Shown: one piece after another, positions 16,849 to 26,307 of the stretch
Layout of the letters: the number at the start of each line of letters is the position of its first letter
Position numbering within the stretch: the stretch's first letter is position 1
Assembly (NCBI RefSeq): GCF_028752835.1
Contig: NZ_CP087952.1
Location: 1,903,041 to 1,967,040, forward strand
Direction: 5' to 3'
Origin: Desulfosarcina sp. BuS5
GTDB lineage: Bacteria; Desulfobacterota; Desulfobacteria; Desulfobacterales; BuS5
DNA length: 64,000 nucleotides
Notes under the pieces: model-generated
Database searches by the model: none
Told to the model about the DNA's origin: nothing
What the model saw: the letters and a program-made list of their open reading frames with translations, nothing else
Translations under genes and position numbers: made by a program

Positions 16849-19800
16849 ATGAAACTGAATGAGTCTAGAATGCAACACAACAAGCCTGTGGCTATTATAG
16901 GCATGGGGTGTCTATTCCCCAAAGCCGCTTCATTGAAGGATTATTGGCGTTTGATCTTTAACGGTATTGACGGGATTTCCGATGTCCCGGAGACACACTG
17001 GTCTCCTGCTGATTTTTTTGATGCGAATCCAGAGAAGCCGGATCATACATACTGCAAACGGGGTGGGTTTTTACCGAAAATTCCTTTTGATCCTATGGAA
17101 TTCGGCATTCCCCCATCATCCCTGGAAGCAACGGATACTTCACAGCTCCTGGGGCTGGTGGCCGCAAAAATGGCGCTTGATGATTCCGGTTATGGCAAAG
17201 GCCGCGAGTTTAACCGGGAGAAGACCAGTGTGATTCTTGGTGTAACCGGTACCCAGGAGCTTGTTATTCCCCTGGGGGCTAGACTCGGATTTCCAAAATG
17301 GCGCGCTGCTTTAGAAAATTCAGGGATTCCCCCGGAAAAGGCTGATGAGGTAATAAGCAGGATTTCAGACTCCTATGTGGCGTGGCAGGAAAATTCTTTT
17401 CCTGGTCTGCTGGGAAATGTTGTGGCCGGCAGAATCAGCAACCGCCTGGATCTGGGCGGAACAAACTGTGTTGTAGATGCTGCCTGCGCAAGCTCAATGG
17501 GCGCCATCAATCTTGCCGTCATGGAGCTTCAGTCCGGCAGGAGCGATATGGCCGTGACAGGCGGTGTGGACACATTAAACGATATATTTATGCACATGTG
17601 TTTTTCCAAAACCATGACATTGTCATCTACCGGTGATGCCAGACCTTTTTCCAAACACGCGGACGGCACTGTCCTGGGCGAAGGCATAGGTATCATGATT
17701 CTGAAAAGACTTGAAGATGCGGAGAAAGATAATGACAGAATATATGCTGTTATCAAATCGATAGGTTCCTCAAGTGACGGCAAATCCCAGAGTATATATG
17801 CTCCCAGGCCTGAAGGACAGGAAAAAGCCCTGGAAATGGCTTATGAGCTTGCCGGCGTAAAACCCTCCAGTATTGAACTGATAGAGGCGCATGGAACCGG
17901 AACCAAGGTGGGGGATGAGGCTGAATTCAAGGCTCTTTCCAAGGTGTTTTCGTTGTCGTCCGGGAACGGGCACAAGTGCGCATTAGGTTCGATAAAATCG
18001 ATGATAGGTCATACCAAGGCTGCTTCCGGTGCGGCAGGAATAATAAAAGCGGCTCTTTCTCTTTACGGCAAGACACTGCCGCCCACTTTAAAAGCGGATG
18101 AACCCGATCCGGAACTTGATTTTGGCAGTACACCTTTTTACCTGAACAGCAAGAAAAGGCCCTGGCTTTCTAAAGATGGGCACCCCAGGAGAAGCGGAAT
18201 CAGTGCTTTTGGATTCGGAGGCAGCAACTTTCATCTGGTTCTCGAAGAGTATAAGAAAAAAAAAGAGGTGGTTACCTGGGATGGTTCAGTCGATATATTA
18301 GCAATCTCCGCTTCTTCCATTCAAGAGCTGTCCGGCCTGCTGGATGACTTTAAGGATTCTCTTGATCATGACATGCCATTGGCTGACATAATGGCAAAAA
18401 CAGCTTCTGCAAGAGACAGGTTTTCAAACAAAGCTAAGCACCGTCTTTTGATTACGCTTGAGATACCGGTGGAATTTGACGATTATCTTCCAATGATATC
18501 CGACAGGATTGAGACTGCCAAAAAGCAGTTGCGGTCCGGTATGGACAAAGATTTTTGGAGCTTTGAGAATTTTTTTTACGGGAGCGGGGAAAGTAAAGGC
18601 GGAACCGCGTTTCTGTTTCCGGGGCAGGGGAGTCAATATCCCGGCATGGGCGCAGATATTGTCTGCACATTTCCTGATGCCATGGATGCCCTTTATTCAG
18701 CGGATAAAGCGTTTGGCAAAAATGGCGGAGTCAGTGATTTTATATATCCTTATAACTCGACAAACGGTCAGGCAGGGACAGATCACGGCAAAATTCTCGG
18801 GAAAACCGATATTGCGCAGCCGGCCATAGGCGCTGTCAGCTTTGCCATGCTTAGGGCTTTGCAATATTTCGGTTTAAAACCTGATGTAACTGCCGGCCAC
18901 AGCTTTGGAGAATTGACCGCGTTGCTGGCAGCAGGCCGGATCGATATGGAAACCTTTTTTTCCCTGTCTGTAGCCAGGGGCTCTTTAATGGCCAAAGCCG
19001 GAAACAATAAAGACGGGGATAGCGGAGCAATGCTGGCAGTGCAGGCGCCGCTGGAAGAACTTGATATATTAATAAAGGATAATGCTGATATTGTTCTGGC
19101 CAACAGGAACAATATGAATCAGGGAGTCTTGTCCGGGGCCACGGAAGCTATAGATAAAATCGGCAAAGTATGCCGGGAAAAAGGGTACCGATCTATAAAG
19201 CTTGACGTGTCAGCCGGGTTTCACAGCAGCCGGGTTGCCGATGCAGTTGAGCCCTTTATGGGGATTGTGAATGATATTGACTTAATACCTGCGAAGATAC
19301 CTGTCTTTTCCAATACAACGGGCGGCCGTTATCCCTCTGATTCTAAAAAAGCAAAGGAACTATTAGGCCGCCATATAGGTTTCCCCGTCGATTTTATCAG
19401 TAATATCAAAAATATGTACGCTGAAGGTATTCGTAATTTCATAGAAATCGGTCCCCAAACCGTACTTACCGGTCTTGTTAAATCGATACTTGAAGGCCGT
19501 GAATTTAACGCCCTTGCCATGGATATGTCATCCGGGAAGAAGTCTGGAATTGCAGATCTGGCGCGGGTTCTCTGTAATCTTGCAGCTTCCGGATTAAATA
19601 TGGATTTGACAAAATGGGAACATGTTTCAGTTTCAAATAAAAAACAGTTAATGAACATACCGCTGACAGGGGCCAACTATATTGAAAGTAAAGGTAATAA
19701 CAGAGCGAATAGAGTCAAAGAAAAAAAGAAGGCCGCTCTTCATGCAGCGCCCCGGAAAGCTGTAATTGACGATGCGCCCCTTGACAGCATCACCAAAGAT

Positions 19801-22800
19801 ATGCCTAAGCCTTCTATAATTTCCGGGAGTGGAGATATTGTGAAAAGAGATATTAAGGATAATAGCATAAAAACAGATTCAATATCCGGGGCTTTTCTTG
19901 TTGTTCAGGAAGGCCTGAAGTCTATGCAGGCCTTGCAGCTTAAAACCGCTGAAACACACGAAAAATTTCTGGAAACACAGGCCGAGGCGAGCCGTACTTT
20001 GCAGAAAATGATGGAGAGCACCGGGCGGCTTGTCGAAGCCTCAGCCGGTTTAAGTCCCGCACCGGCATGTAGTGATAATGTTTCTTCGGCAAGGAATGGG
20101 GATTCGTTTATATGCGCTGATGCTAATGTTAAAAGGGTTGCCGACAAAAAACCGGAGCAGGAAAATACGGACGCAGTTAATGCTGAAAAATCAACTCCCC
20201 CAAATGAAGCCCGGAAAGATTTCAATGATAAAGATACCGGATCTGTAGTAGATAGGGATATAGAGGAGAATCTGCTCAATGTAGTCACACTGCTCACCGG
20301 TTATCCTTCAGAGATGCTGGGGCTGGAAATGGATATAGAATCCGACCTTGGAATAGATTCAATCAAGCGGGTGGAGATATTCTCTACGTTGGAAGAAAAG
20401 CTGCCTGATCTTCCGGCTGTATCTCCTGAAAAGATGGCCGGCTTAAAGACCCTGGGGCAAATTGTTGATTATCTTTCCCGGAAAGAGACTTCAGATGTTG
20501 AATCAGATATCAATTATGCCGGAGCAACCGGTCTGGCGCATAATGAAATCAAAAATCATCTTTTGAGTGTAGTTACCGACCTCACCGGGTACCCTTCAGA
20601 GATGCTGGGATTGGAAATGGATATAGAGTCCGACCTTGGAATAGATTCAATAAAGCGGGTGGAGATATTCTCTACATTGGAAGAAAAGCTGCCCGATCTT
20701 CCGGCTGTATCTCCTGAAAAGATGGCCGGCTTAAAGACTTTGGGGCAGATAGCAGATTACCTGGCTCAAGATATTAAACCTGGTGATTCGGAAGATATTA
20801 TTCCTGTTGGCGCTGATCCTGTTCCTCATGTCGCGAACTCCGACAGAAGCAGAAAAAATAATGTCAAAAGGAGGGTAGTCTCTGTTGTTGAACAGAAGCT
20901 TGAAGATAGAAAGAGACTCTCCATACCGTCCGGAAGAAAAATTTATATTACAGACAGCAAAACCGGACTCGCGGAAATAATCGCAGATGAGTTTGCTAAG
21001 CATGGCATCAAAGCAGTAATTCTTTCAAAAGTAAATCCTCCCGAATTTTCGGAACTGCAATCCGCGGCCGGTCTTGTTTTGCTCCATGATGAAGGTATGA
21101 AAGGTGTGAACAGATCATCCCGGCAGGATGACGGTTTTCTTAAGGATGCTTTTTTACTGTCCAAAAGTTTTGCCAGGCATCTGCTGGATTCGGCAGATAA
21201 AGGCGGAGCCTTGTTCGCATCTGTTACTTCCATGGACGGAGCCTTCGGCTTCAGGGGGAAAACGGTTTTCAACCCTCTTTACGGAGGGCTGGCCGGTCTT
21301 ATAAAAACAGCCGCCATTGAATGGGAAGGAGTTAACTGCCGGGCCATGGATCTTGAACCAGGTTGGACTGATTTAAAAGATATAGCCGGAAAAATAGTCC
21401 TTGAACTTTTAAATTGTGCCTCCTCCTCATCCTCCGTGGAAATCGGTATAGCTCCGGCTTCAAGAGTAGTGCTTGAGCTGGAACCGTCTGAGTCTGATTC
21501 AGCCGTTGAAATCAGATCGGATATCAATAGTAATGATGTCATACTAATAACAGGAGGCGCAAAAGGTGTAACTGCAGCATCTGCTCTTGCTCTTGCGGAA
21601 TATGCACAACCGACCCTTGTGCTTCTTGGCCGTTCGCCTGAACCTGAATCTGAACCTGTTTGGCTTGCCTCTATTGATAATGAGGCTGATATGAAAAAAG
21701 CGATCCTGGAGCATGAGCAGGCTTTGGCCGGGAATGAAAAGGGGATCTTGACGCCTTCCATGCTTGAGAAGAAATACAGGAAGTATATTTCGAATCGGGA
21801 GATTTGCGGGAACCTTGAAAAAATAAAAAGAACAGGGGCGCGTGTATCATATTATTCTGTTGATGTTCGCAATCAAGACGAGGTTAAAGCTGTTTATGAT
21901 AAAGTCATCTTCGAGTATGGCCCTGCAACTGGTATTATTCACGGGGCCGGAGTTCTTGAAGATCGGTTGATAATAGACAAAACAGGGGAGCAGTTTGAAA
22001 AAGTTTTCGATACCAAGGTAAAAGGATTAAACGCGTTGCTGGAAGCTGTAAAAAATAATGATCTGAAATTTATTGTAATATTTTCATCCATAACCGCGCG
22101 TTCAGGTAATATTGGTCAGGCTGATTATGCTGTTGCAAATGAGGTTTTAAACAAGATGGCTCAACAGGAGTCTCTTGCACGTCCGGAATGCAGAACAGTC
22201 TCCATAAACTGGGGCCCCTGGGACGGCGGCATGGTAACCGAAGCATTGAAAAGGGAGTTTGCAGGGAAGGGGATAGCTTTGATACCTGTTGATAAAGGCG
22301 CAGAAAAGATGATTCGTGAGTTGTCCCTGGATCCGGACAGCCATGCTGAAGTGGTAATAGGGGCGGACTTTATCCCGGAACAGGATAATTCAGATGATAT
22401 GGAAGAACTCTCCCTGACCTTCAAACAAGAGGTTGATGTGCAAAAATTTCCTGTTTTACAGTCACATATGCTTGACGGTAAAGCTGTGGTTCCATTTGCT
22501 CTTATGGCCGAATGGTTCGGCCATGGAGCCCTTCACGCGAATCCCGGTCTTTTTCTCCATGGGCTTGATGACATGAGGCTTTTGAATGGGATAAAGCTTG
22601 AAAATGATACGAAGATGATACGCCTGATGACAGGGAGTCTACACAAAAACGGCACAATGTTCGAGTTGGATGTTGAACTTAAGGACGGCATTAAGGAGAA
22701 CGGCAAAGATCTTGTTCATTCCAGGGCCAGGGCTATATTAACATCCGGTTCCGTCCATCCCCCGGTTTACGTAAAGCCTGAGCGGAATGGGGAAAGAGAC

Positions 22801-23268
22801 TATAATCGAACAATTGATGATGTGTACGAACAAGTGCTGTTTCATGGTGAAAAACTCCATGGTATCAAGAAGATAGTCAGCATTTCTTCTTCGGGAATTG
22901 TGGCAGAGGTTGCTTCCGCTCCGGCCCCTTCGGACTGGATGATAAAACCGCTGAGGAGCAGATGGATTGCGGATCCCCTTGTGCTTGATTCAGCCTTTCA
23001 GGTGGCAACCCTTTGGTGTTATGAGGAACAAGGAGTTGTCTCTTTGCCGAGTTATGCAGCATCTTATCGCCAATATCGAAAGAGTTTTCCTTCGGATGAT
23101 GTAACAGTCATTCTTAAGGTAAACGATGTTACCGGCCGCAAGATGACCGGAGACTTTACATTTATAGATTCAAAAGAAGAAGTGATTGCAACATTAACAG
23201 GATACGAATCCATTATGGATGTTTCACTTTACAAGTCTTTCAAGCCACAGTATGCATCCGGAAAATAA
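16849..23268 (+). CDS. PfaA-like multidomain polyketide / fatty-acid synthase
   Basis: This 2139-residue type I synthase has the domain order KS-AT-ACP-ACP-KR-DH, like PfaA of polyunsaturated-lipid synthases. KS: Cys213 in DAACASS, His348 in EAHGTGT, His388 in MIGHTKAA. AT: from about residue 585, FPGQGSQYPGMG and Ser685 in GHSFGEL. Two ACPs carry phosphopantetheine serines at 1171 and 1267 (LGIDSIK). KR: nucleotide loop from about 1565 (ILITGGAKGV) and Tyr1760 in DYAVANE. A double hot-dog DH has His1873 in HMLDGKAVVP and Asp2047 in LDSAFQ. All active-site residues are present. No enoyl reductase, thioesterase, phosphopantetheinyl transferase or PfaB/C/D partner is in the window. The start is uncertain (ATG 16849 or 16870). 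The gene overlaps rlmN. The product is unknown. Confidence 0.9.
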   Translation: MKLNESRMQHNKPVAIIGMGCLFPKAASLKDYWRLIFNGIDGISDVPETHWSPADFFDANPEKPDHTYCKRGGFLPKIPFDPMEFGIPPSSLEATDTSQLLGLVAAKMALDDSGYGKGREFNREKTSVILGVTGTQELVIPLGARLGFPKWRAALENSGIPPEKADEVISRISDSYVAWQENSFPGLLGNVVAGRISNRLDLGGTNCVVDAACASSMGAINLAVMELQSGRSDMAVTGGVDTLNDIFMHMCFSKTMTLSSTGDARPFSKHADGTVLGEGIGIMILKRLEDAEKDNDRIYAVIKSIGSSSDGKSQSIYAPRPEGQEKALEMAYELAGVKPSSIELIEAHGTGTKVGDEAEFKALSKVFSLSSGNGHKCALGSIKSMIGHTKAASGAAGIIKAALSLYGKTLPPTLKADEPDPELDFGSTPFYLNSKKRPWLSKDGHPRRSGISAFGFGGSNFHLVLEEYKKKKEVVTWDGSVDILAISASSIQELSGLLDDFKDSLDHDMPLADIMAKTASARDRFSNKAKHRLLITLEIPVEFDDYLPMISDRIETAKKQLRSGMDKDFWSFENFFYGSGESKGGTAFLFPGQGSQYPGMGADIVCTFPDAMDALYSADKAFGKNGGVSDFIYPYNSTNGQAGTDHGKILGKTDIAQPAIGAVSFAMLRALQYFGLKPDVTAGHSFGELTALLAAGRIDMETFFSLSVARGSLMAKAGNNKDGDSGAMLAVQAPLEELDILIKDNADIVLANRNNMNQGVLSGATEAIDKIGKVCREKGYRSIKLDVSAGFHSSRVADAVEPFMGIVNDIDLIPAKIPVFSNTTGGRYPSDSKKAKELLGRHIGFPVDFISNIKNMYAEGIRNFIEIGPQTVLTGLVKSILEGREFNALAMDMSSGKKSGIADLARVLCNLAASGLNMDLTKWEHVSVSNKKQLMNIPLTGANYIESKGNNRANRVKEKKKAALHAAPRKAVIDDAPLDSITKDMPKPSIISGSGDIVKRDIKDNSIKTDSISGAFLVVQEGLKSMQALQLKTAETHEKFLETQAEASRTLQKMMESTGRLVEASAGLSPAPACSDNVSSARNGDSFICADANVKRVADKKPEQENTDAVNAEKSTPPNEARKDFNDKDTGSVVDRDIEENLLNVVTLLTGYPSEMLGLEMDIESDLGIDSIKRVEIFSTLEEKLPDLPAVSPEKMAGLKTLGQIVDYLSRKETSDVESDINYAGATGLAHNEIKNHLLSVVTDLTGYPSEMLGLEMDIESDLGIDSIKRVEIFSTLEEKLPDLPAVSPEKMAGLKTLGQIADYLAQDIKPGDSEDIIPVGADPVPHVANSDRSRKNNVKRRVVSVVEQKLEDRKRLSIPSGRKIYITDSKTGLAEIIADEFAKHGIKAVILSKVNPPEFSELQSAAGLVLLHDEGMKGVNRSSRQDDGFLKDAFLLSKSFARHLLDSADKGGALFASVTSMDGAFGFRGKTVFNPLYGGLAGLIKTAAIEWEGVNCRAMDLEPGWTDLKDIAGKIVLELLNCASSSSSVEIGIAPASRVVLELEPSESDSAVEIRSDINSNDVILITGGAKGVTAASALALAEYAQPTLVLLGRSPEPESEPVWLASIDNEADMKKAILEHEQALAGNEKGILTPSMLEKKYRKYISNREICGNLEKIKRTGARVSYYSVDVRNQDEVKAVYDKVIFEYGPATGIIHGAGVLEDRLIIDKTGEQFEKVFDTKVKGLNALLEAVKNNDLKFIVIFSSITARSGNIGQADYAVANEVLNKMAQQESLARPECRTVSINWGPWDGGMVTEALKREFAGKGIALIPVDKGAEKMIRELSLDPDSHAEVVIGADFIPEQDNSDDMEELSLTFKQEVDVQKFPVLQSHMLDGKAVVPFALMAEWFGHGALHANPGLFLHGLDDMRLLNGIKLENDTKMIRLMTGSLHKNGTMFELDVELKDGIKENGKDLVHSRARAILTSGSVHPPVYVKPERNGERDYNRTIDDVYEQVLFHGEKLHGIKKIVSISSSGIVAEVASAPAPSDWMIKPLRSRWIADPLVLDSAFQVATLWCYEEQGVVSLPSYAASYRQYRKSFPSDDVTVILKVNDVTGRKMTGDFTFIDSKEEVIATLTGYESIMDVSLYKSFKPQYASGK

Positions 23269-24340
23269 TAGACCAGATCTTAATAGACCAGACATTAAAG
23301 ATCTTTCGTTTGATCAATTAATTGTATGGCTTAAATCCCATGGCCTCGAGTCATACCGGGCTGTGCAGATTTTCAAATGGGTTTATATCCGTCAGGTTGA
23401 TACCTTTGACGAAATGACAGACCTGCGTAAAGATGTCAGGCAGATGTTGACGGATAATTTTGTAATCAGCCGCCTTGAAAATGTTAAAATGGAAGAATCC
23501 GAAGACGGAACTCAAAAAATTTTGTTCCGACTGCATGACGGAAATTTTATAGAGAGCGTACTCATTCCGGAAAAAAATCATTATACTATCTGCATATCCA
23601 GCCAGGTCGGATGCGCTCAGGGCTGCAAATTTTGCCTTACCGCAAAGGGCGGGTTTATCCGCAACCTGACGCCCGGGGAAATTATCGCGCAGGTGCGCGA
23701 TATCAAAAATAATCTCAACAAATCGAAAAAACTGACTAATATCGTTCTGATGGGAATGGGAGAACCTCTGGCTAATTATCAGAATGTTATCAATGCCATA
23801 AAAATATTCAGCAACACGGATTACGGCCTGAATTTTTCAAACCGCAGGATCACCATTTCAACCGCAGGCCTGGCGCCGAAATTAGCCGACCTGGGCCGTG
23901 ACACAGATGCAAGTCTGGCTGTATCATTAAACGCCACGGAAAATTCCACCCGGGATATGCTCATGCCCGTCAACAGGAAATATCCCATAGAAACTCTCCT
24001 CAATGCTTGCAGAACATACAAGATGGCTTCAAAGCGCAAGATAACCATCGAATATATTCTCATAAAGGATGTAAACGATTCGGAAGAAGATGCCAGGCGG
24101 CTTGTAAAGCTTCTTCGCCCCATTAAAGCAAAAATCAACCTTATTCCCTTTAACGAACATGCAGGAAGTGATTTTGCCTGCCCGGATGAAAATATAATCG
24201 ACAGATTTTATAATATTCTGATCAGCAGCGGCTATATTACCATGATCCGGCGCAGCAAAGGGCGGGATATTTCCGCTGCCTGCGGCCAGTTGAGACTGAA
24301 AATCGGCAAGGAACCGGGACGAAATAACTTCCCCGAGTAG
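23252..24340 (+). CDS. rlmN: Dual-specificity 23S rRNA/tRNA adenine-C2 methyltransferase
   Basis: RlmN is a radical-SAM enzyme that methylates C2 of A2503 in 23S rRNA and A37 of some tRNAs. It shows the CX3CX2C cluster motif in VGCAQGCKFCLTAK, a SAM-binding MGMGEPLAN, and the C-terminal catalytic cysteine in SAACGQLR. The frame extends back to 23219, but ATG 23252 gives 362 residues, nearer the family length. Either start lies inside the 3' end of the synthase gene, so translation is probably coupled to it. This is a housekeeping gene; coupling to a lipid synthase is unusual. Confidence 0.93.
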   Translation: MHPENNRPDLNRPDIKDLSFDQLIVWLKSHGLESYRAVQIFKWVYIRQVDTFDEMTDLRKDVRQMLTDNFVISRLENVKMEESEDGTQKILFRLHDGNFIESVLIPEKNHYTICISSQVGCAQGCKFCLTAKGGFIRNLTPGEIIAQVRDIKNNLNKSKKLTNIVLMGMGEPLANYQNVINAIKIFSNTDYGLNFSNRRITISTAGLAPKLADLGRDTDASLAVSLNATENSTRDMLMPVNRKYPIETLLNACRTYKMASKRKITIEYILIKDVNDSEEDARRLVKLLRPIKAKINLIPFNEHAGSDFACPDENIIDRFYNILISSGYITMIRRSKGRDISAACGQLRLKIGKEPGRNNFPE

Positions 24341-24345
24341 GCTTT

Positions 24346-24597
24346 TCAGAAAAAATCAATTACCTCTTTAATAATTTTATTGGAAAAAATCTTTAAATTT
24401 GTATTACAATCATTTTTATTCCAAATAGCACATTCCTGAAAAAATTTTATCCTTCCCTTTTTGGTTAGTTTGCAGCCATCTGTCATATTGCTCGTAAAGT
24501 CTTTAATATTAAGTGAGTTGGAAATTAATTGCAGTACAAATTCATCGAGATGTGGGCGTAGCGGCTCCAAAACATCAAAGACAAGACTCGGTTTTGA
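24346..24597 (-). pseudogene. Cas1 C-terminal fragment
   Basis: About 84 codons match the C-terminal helical domain of Cas1, the CRISPR integrase. SKPSLVFDVLEPLRPHLDEF corresponds to the GRPSLVYDLIEPLRP stretch, and DGCKLTKKGRIKFF to the usual gly-cys/leu-thr-x-x-gly-arg-x-x-phe segment. The frame is open to 24618, but bases beyond about 24597 belong to an adjoining ISL3-type transposase on the other strand. The N-terminal nuclease half is missing, as are cas2, effector genes and any repeat array. The fragment starts 6 bases after rlmN, so it is a remnant left by an insertion or deletion. Confidence 0.7.
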
Positions 24598-25301
24598 CCG
24601 AGCTTCTTGGCGTTGCAACCATGACAGTCACAATGTTTTGCCTTCGCATAGAGGGAAAACTGGAAGTCCTTCATTTATGGTGCGCTCATCGCGAAGAGGT
24701 TGCTATTTGTCCACGATGCGGAATGATATGTGAAAAGGTGCATGAAGAAAAGCAACGCTGTGTTCGCCACTTGGACATTTGGGGGAAAAAGACTTGCTTC
24801 CATTTTTATTCCCGCCGTTTTATGTGTGAGCCCTGCGGGAAGCCTTTTACTGAGGAATTACCCTTTGTTGAAGGGTTTCGGAGACAGACCATAGCATTTG
24901 AGTACCACATTTATGAGTTGTGTAAAGCCAGTAATCGAAAAAAAGTAGCCCAAAAAGAAGGGCTTTGCCAATCGACGGTCAAGGATATTTTTAATCGATG
25001 GGCTCGTCGCAAAACAGATCGGTCTGGAAATATTCTTACAAGGGTTTTGGGTATTGATGAAATATCCCTGAAGAAACGGCATAAACAATTTGCCCTGGTT
25101 ATTTCGGACATAAGTAACAAGGCTATTCTTGCCGTCCTTCCAGACCGGCACAAGGAAACCTTGGAGAAGTGGTTCGATAACTTAACAGAGCAACAGCGTA
25201 AGGCAATTCGCTTTGTGTCTTTTGATTTATTTGAACTCGGGTTGTCGGATGCAGCGGTGGAAAGAATCTTTAATATTCAAAGAGGGGAAATAGATGAATA
25301 A
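24594..25301 (+). pseudogene. ISL3-family transposase, truncated
   Basis: The frame encodes the N-terminal half of an ISL3-type transposase: the opening TELLGVATMTV, a zinc-ribbon (CPRCGMIC), a second cysteine pair (CEPCGKPF), an HTH (KVAQKEGLCQSTVKDIF), and the first catalytic Asp in VLGIDEISLKK. Alignment with the family breaks after RKAIRFVSFD near 25220. The following 24 codons are unrelated, so the catalytic core is incomplete. TTG 24594 is the likely original start; the frame opens at 24513 inside the Cas1 fragment. No terminal repeats were identified. Confidence 0.75.
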
Positions 25302-25469
25302 AAACAAATTCAGATTTCCTTATGTGATGGTTGCTTAAAAAAATGGTAAATTTGAGGGAGTTGCCGGTTTGTGGCTTGAATCGATCCTAAAGGGGGATCT
25401 TGCCGATGACAGTAAGGATGGCTCGGACTTGCAAGGAACAACTGCCGGATTGGATATGTGAGGAAATGA

Positions 25470-25805
25470 TTATTCACCATACATATCAGTTATGAGCTTT
25501 CGTAATTGAGCTGCTTTGATATCAGACAATTTATCAATTTTATTTTTTAATCGCTGCTTGCTAATAGTGCGAATTTGATTAACAGCAATTTCAGCCTTTT
25601 TATTCAAACATTTAATCTGGAGCCGAGTCCTCCATTGTGGATGCAATTTTGAGGTTAACGGACATACGACAACAGTTTCCAAATATTTATTCATTTCTTT
25701 TTGACTAATTATGATAACGGGACGTACTTTTTTTATTTCACTTCCTATGGTGGGGTTGAGATCAGCAAAATATATTTCGTACCTTTTAATATTCAAAGTC
25801 TTCAT
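25470..25805 (-). CDS. mazF: MazF-type endoribonuclease toxin
   Basis: This 111-residue PemK/MazF protein is an mRNA interferase of a type II toxin-antitoxin pair. The family opening RYEIYFADLNPTIGSEIKKVRPVIIIS is present in two short blocks, with the conserved basic residues of the RPVII strand, then VVVCPLTSK and the AVNQIRTISKQRL segment with the conserved Gln and Arg. Its start overlaps the mazE end by 20 bases, giving coupled expression. It appears intact. Confidence 0.9.
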   Translation of the reverse strand: MKTLNIKRYEIYFADLNPTIGSEIKKVRPVIIISQKEMNKYLETVVVCPLTSKLHPQWRTRLQIKCLNKKAEIAVNQIRTISKQRLKNKIDKLSDIKAAQLRKLITDMYGE

Positions 25806-26058
25806 CCTCTATACCGTCAAGAAGTGTTGTGTCAAAATCGTCCCAGTCTTCTTTATCATTAGCCATGACTTTATATGTATCTCCCCAAGAAAGTTTATTG
25901 TCGTCTTTTTTGCGAAGAAGCAGCCCCCTGTCTGTTTCCTCAATCAACAGGGAATTAGTAAAACCATACTTTTGCAGGAGCACCTTAGGTATGCGAACTC
26001 CTTTCGAGTTTCCAATTGGGACAAGTTTAATATCCCTTGAACGTATTTGCTTTTCCAT
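25786..26058 (-). CDS. mazE: MazE-type AbrB-fold antitoxin
   Basis: This 90-residue antitoxin has an N-terminal swapped-hairpin AbrB/SpoVT DNA-binding domain (KLVPIGNSKGVRIPKVLLQK). A highly acidic C-terminal tail (KEDWDDFDTTLLDGIEDED) should occupy the MazF RNA site. The RBS is AAGGAG. A strong promoter and an overlapping palindrome lie directly upstream at 26098-26126, consistent with autoregulation. Confidence 0.9.
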   Translation of the reverse strand: MEKQIRSRDIKLVPIGNSKGVRIPKVLLQKYGFTNSLLIEETDRGLLLRKKDDNKLSWGDTYKVMANDKEDWDDFDTTLLDGIEDEDFEY

Positions 26059-26097
26059 AATGATTGCTCCTTAGGCTTTGGGATCTTTTATGTATGT

Positions 26098-26126
26098 ATT
26101 GTAATTACATATTGAGACAATGTCAA
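26098..26126 (-). promoter_or_regulatory. mazEF promoter with operator palindrome
   Basis: Read on the minus strand, TTGACA (26126-26121) and TACAAT (26103-26098) are separated by 17 bases, close to the sigma-70 optimum. A perfect 10-bp palindrome TGTAATTACA at 26100-26109 overlaps the -10 box and is a good candidate MazE operator. Confidence 0.75.
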
Positions 26127-26307
26127 TACCTGTTCCCTACTCGTCACCTCACCAAAATCCGGTATGATCAGATTTTTTCTAACTGGTGAAGATTATAAAT
26201 CCAAAAATGAGACACGAAAGGTCTTGACTGCATGATATTTGACATGCATATTGGCAATAACAGATGATATCTGGCGGTATTCATGGCAATTATCATGGAG
26301 GTTGGTA

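Noticed and set aside
16849-23268. Complete omega-3 polyunsaturated fatty acid synthase locus
   Set aside because: Only a PfaA-like gene is present. pfaB, pfaC, pfaD and pfaE equivalents are not in the window, so the product cannot be named.
24346-26200. CRISPR array near the Cas1 fragment
   Set aside because: No regularly spaced direct repeats were seen here or elsewhere in the window.
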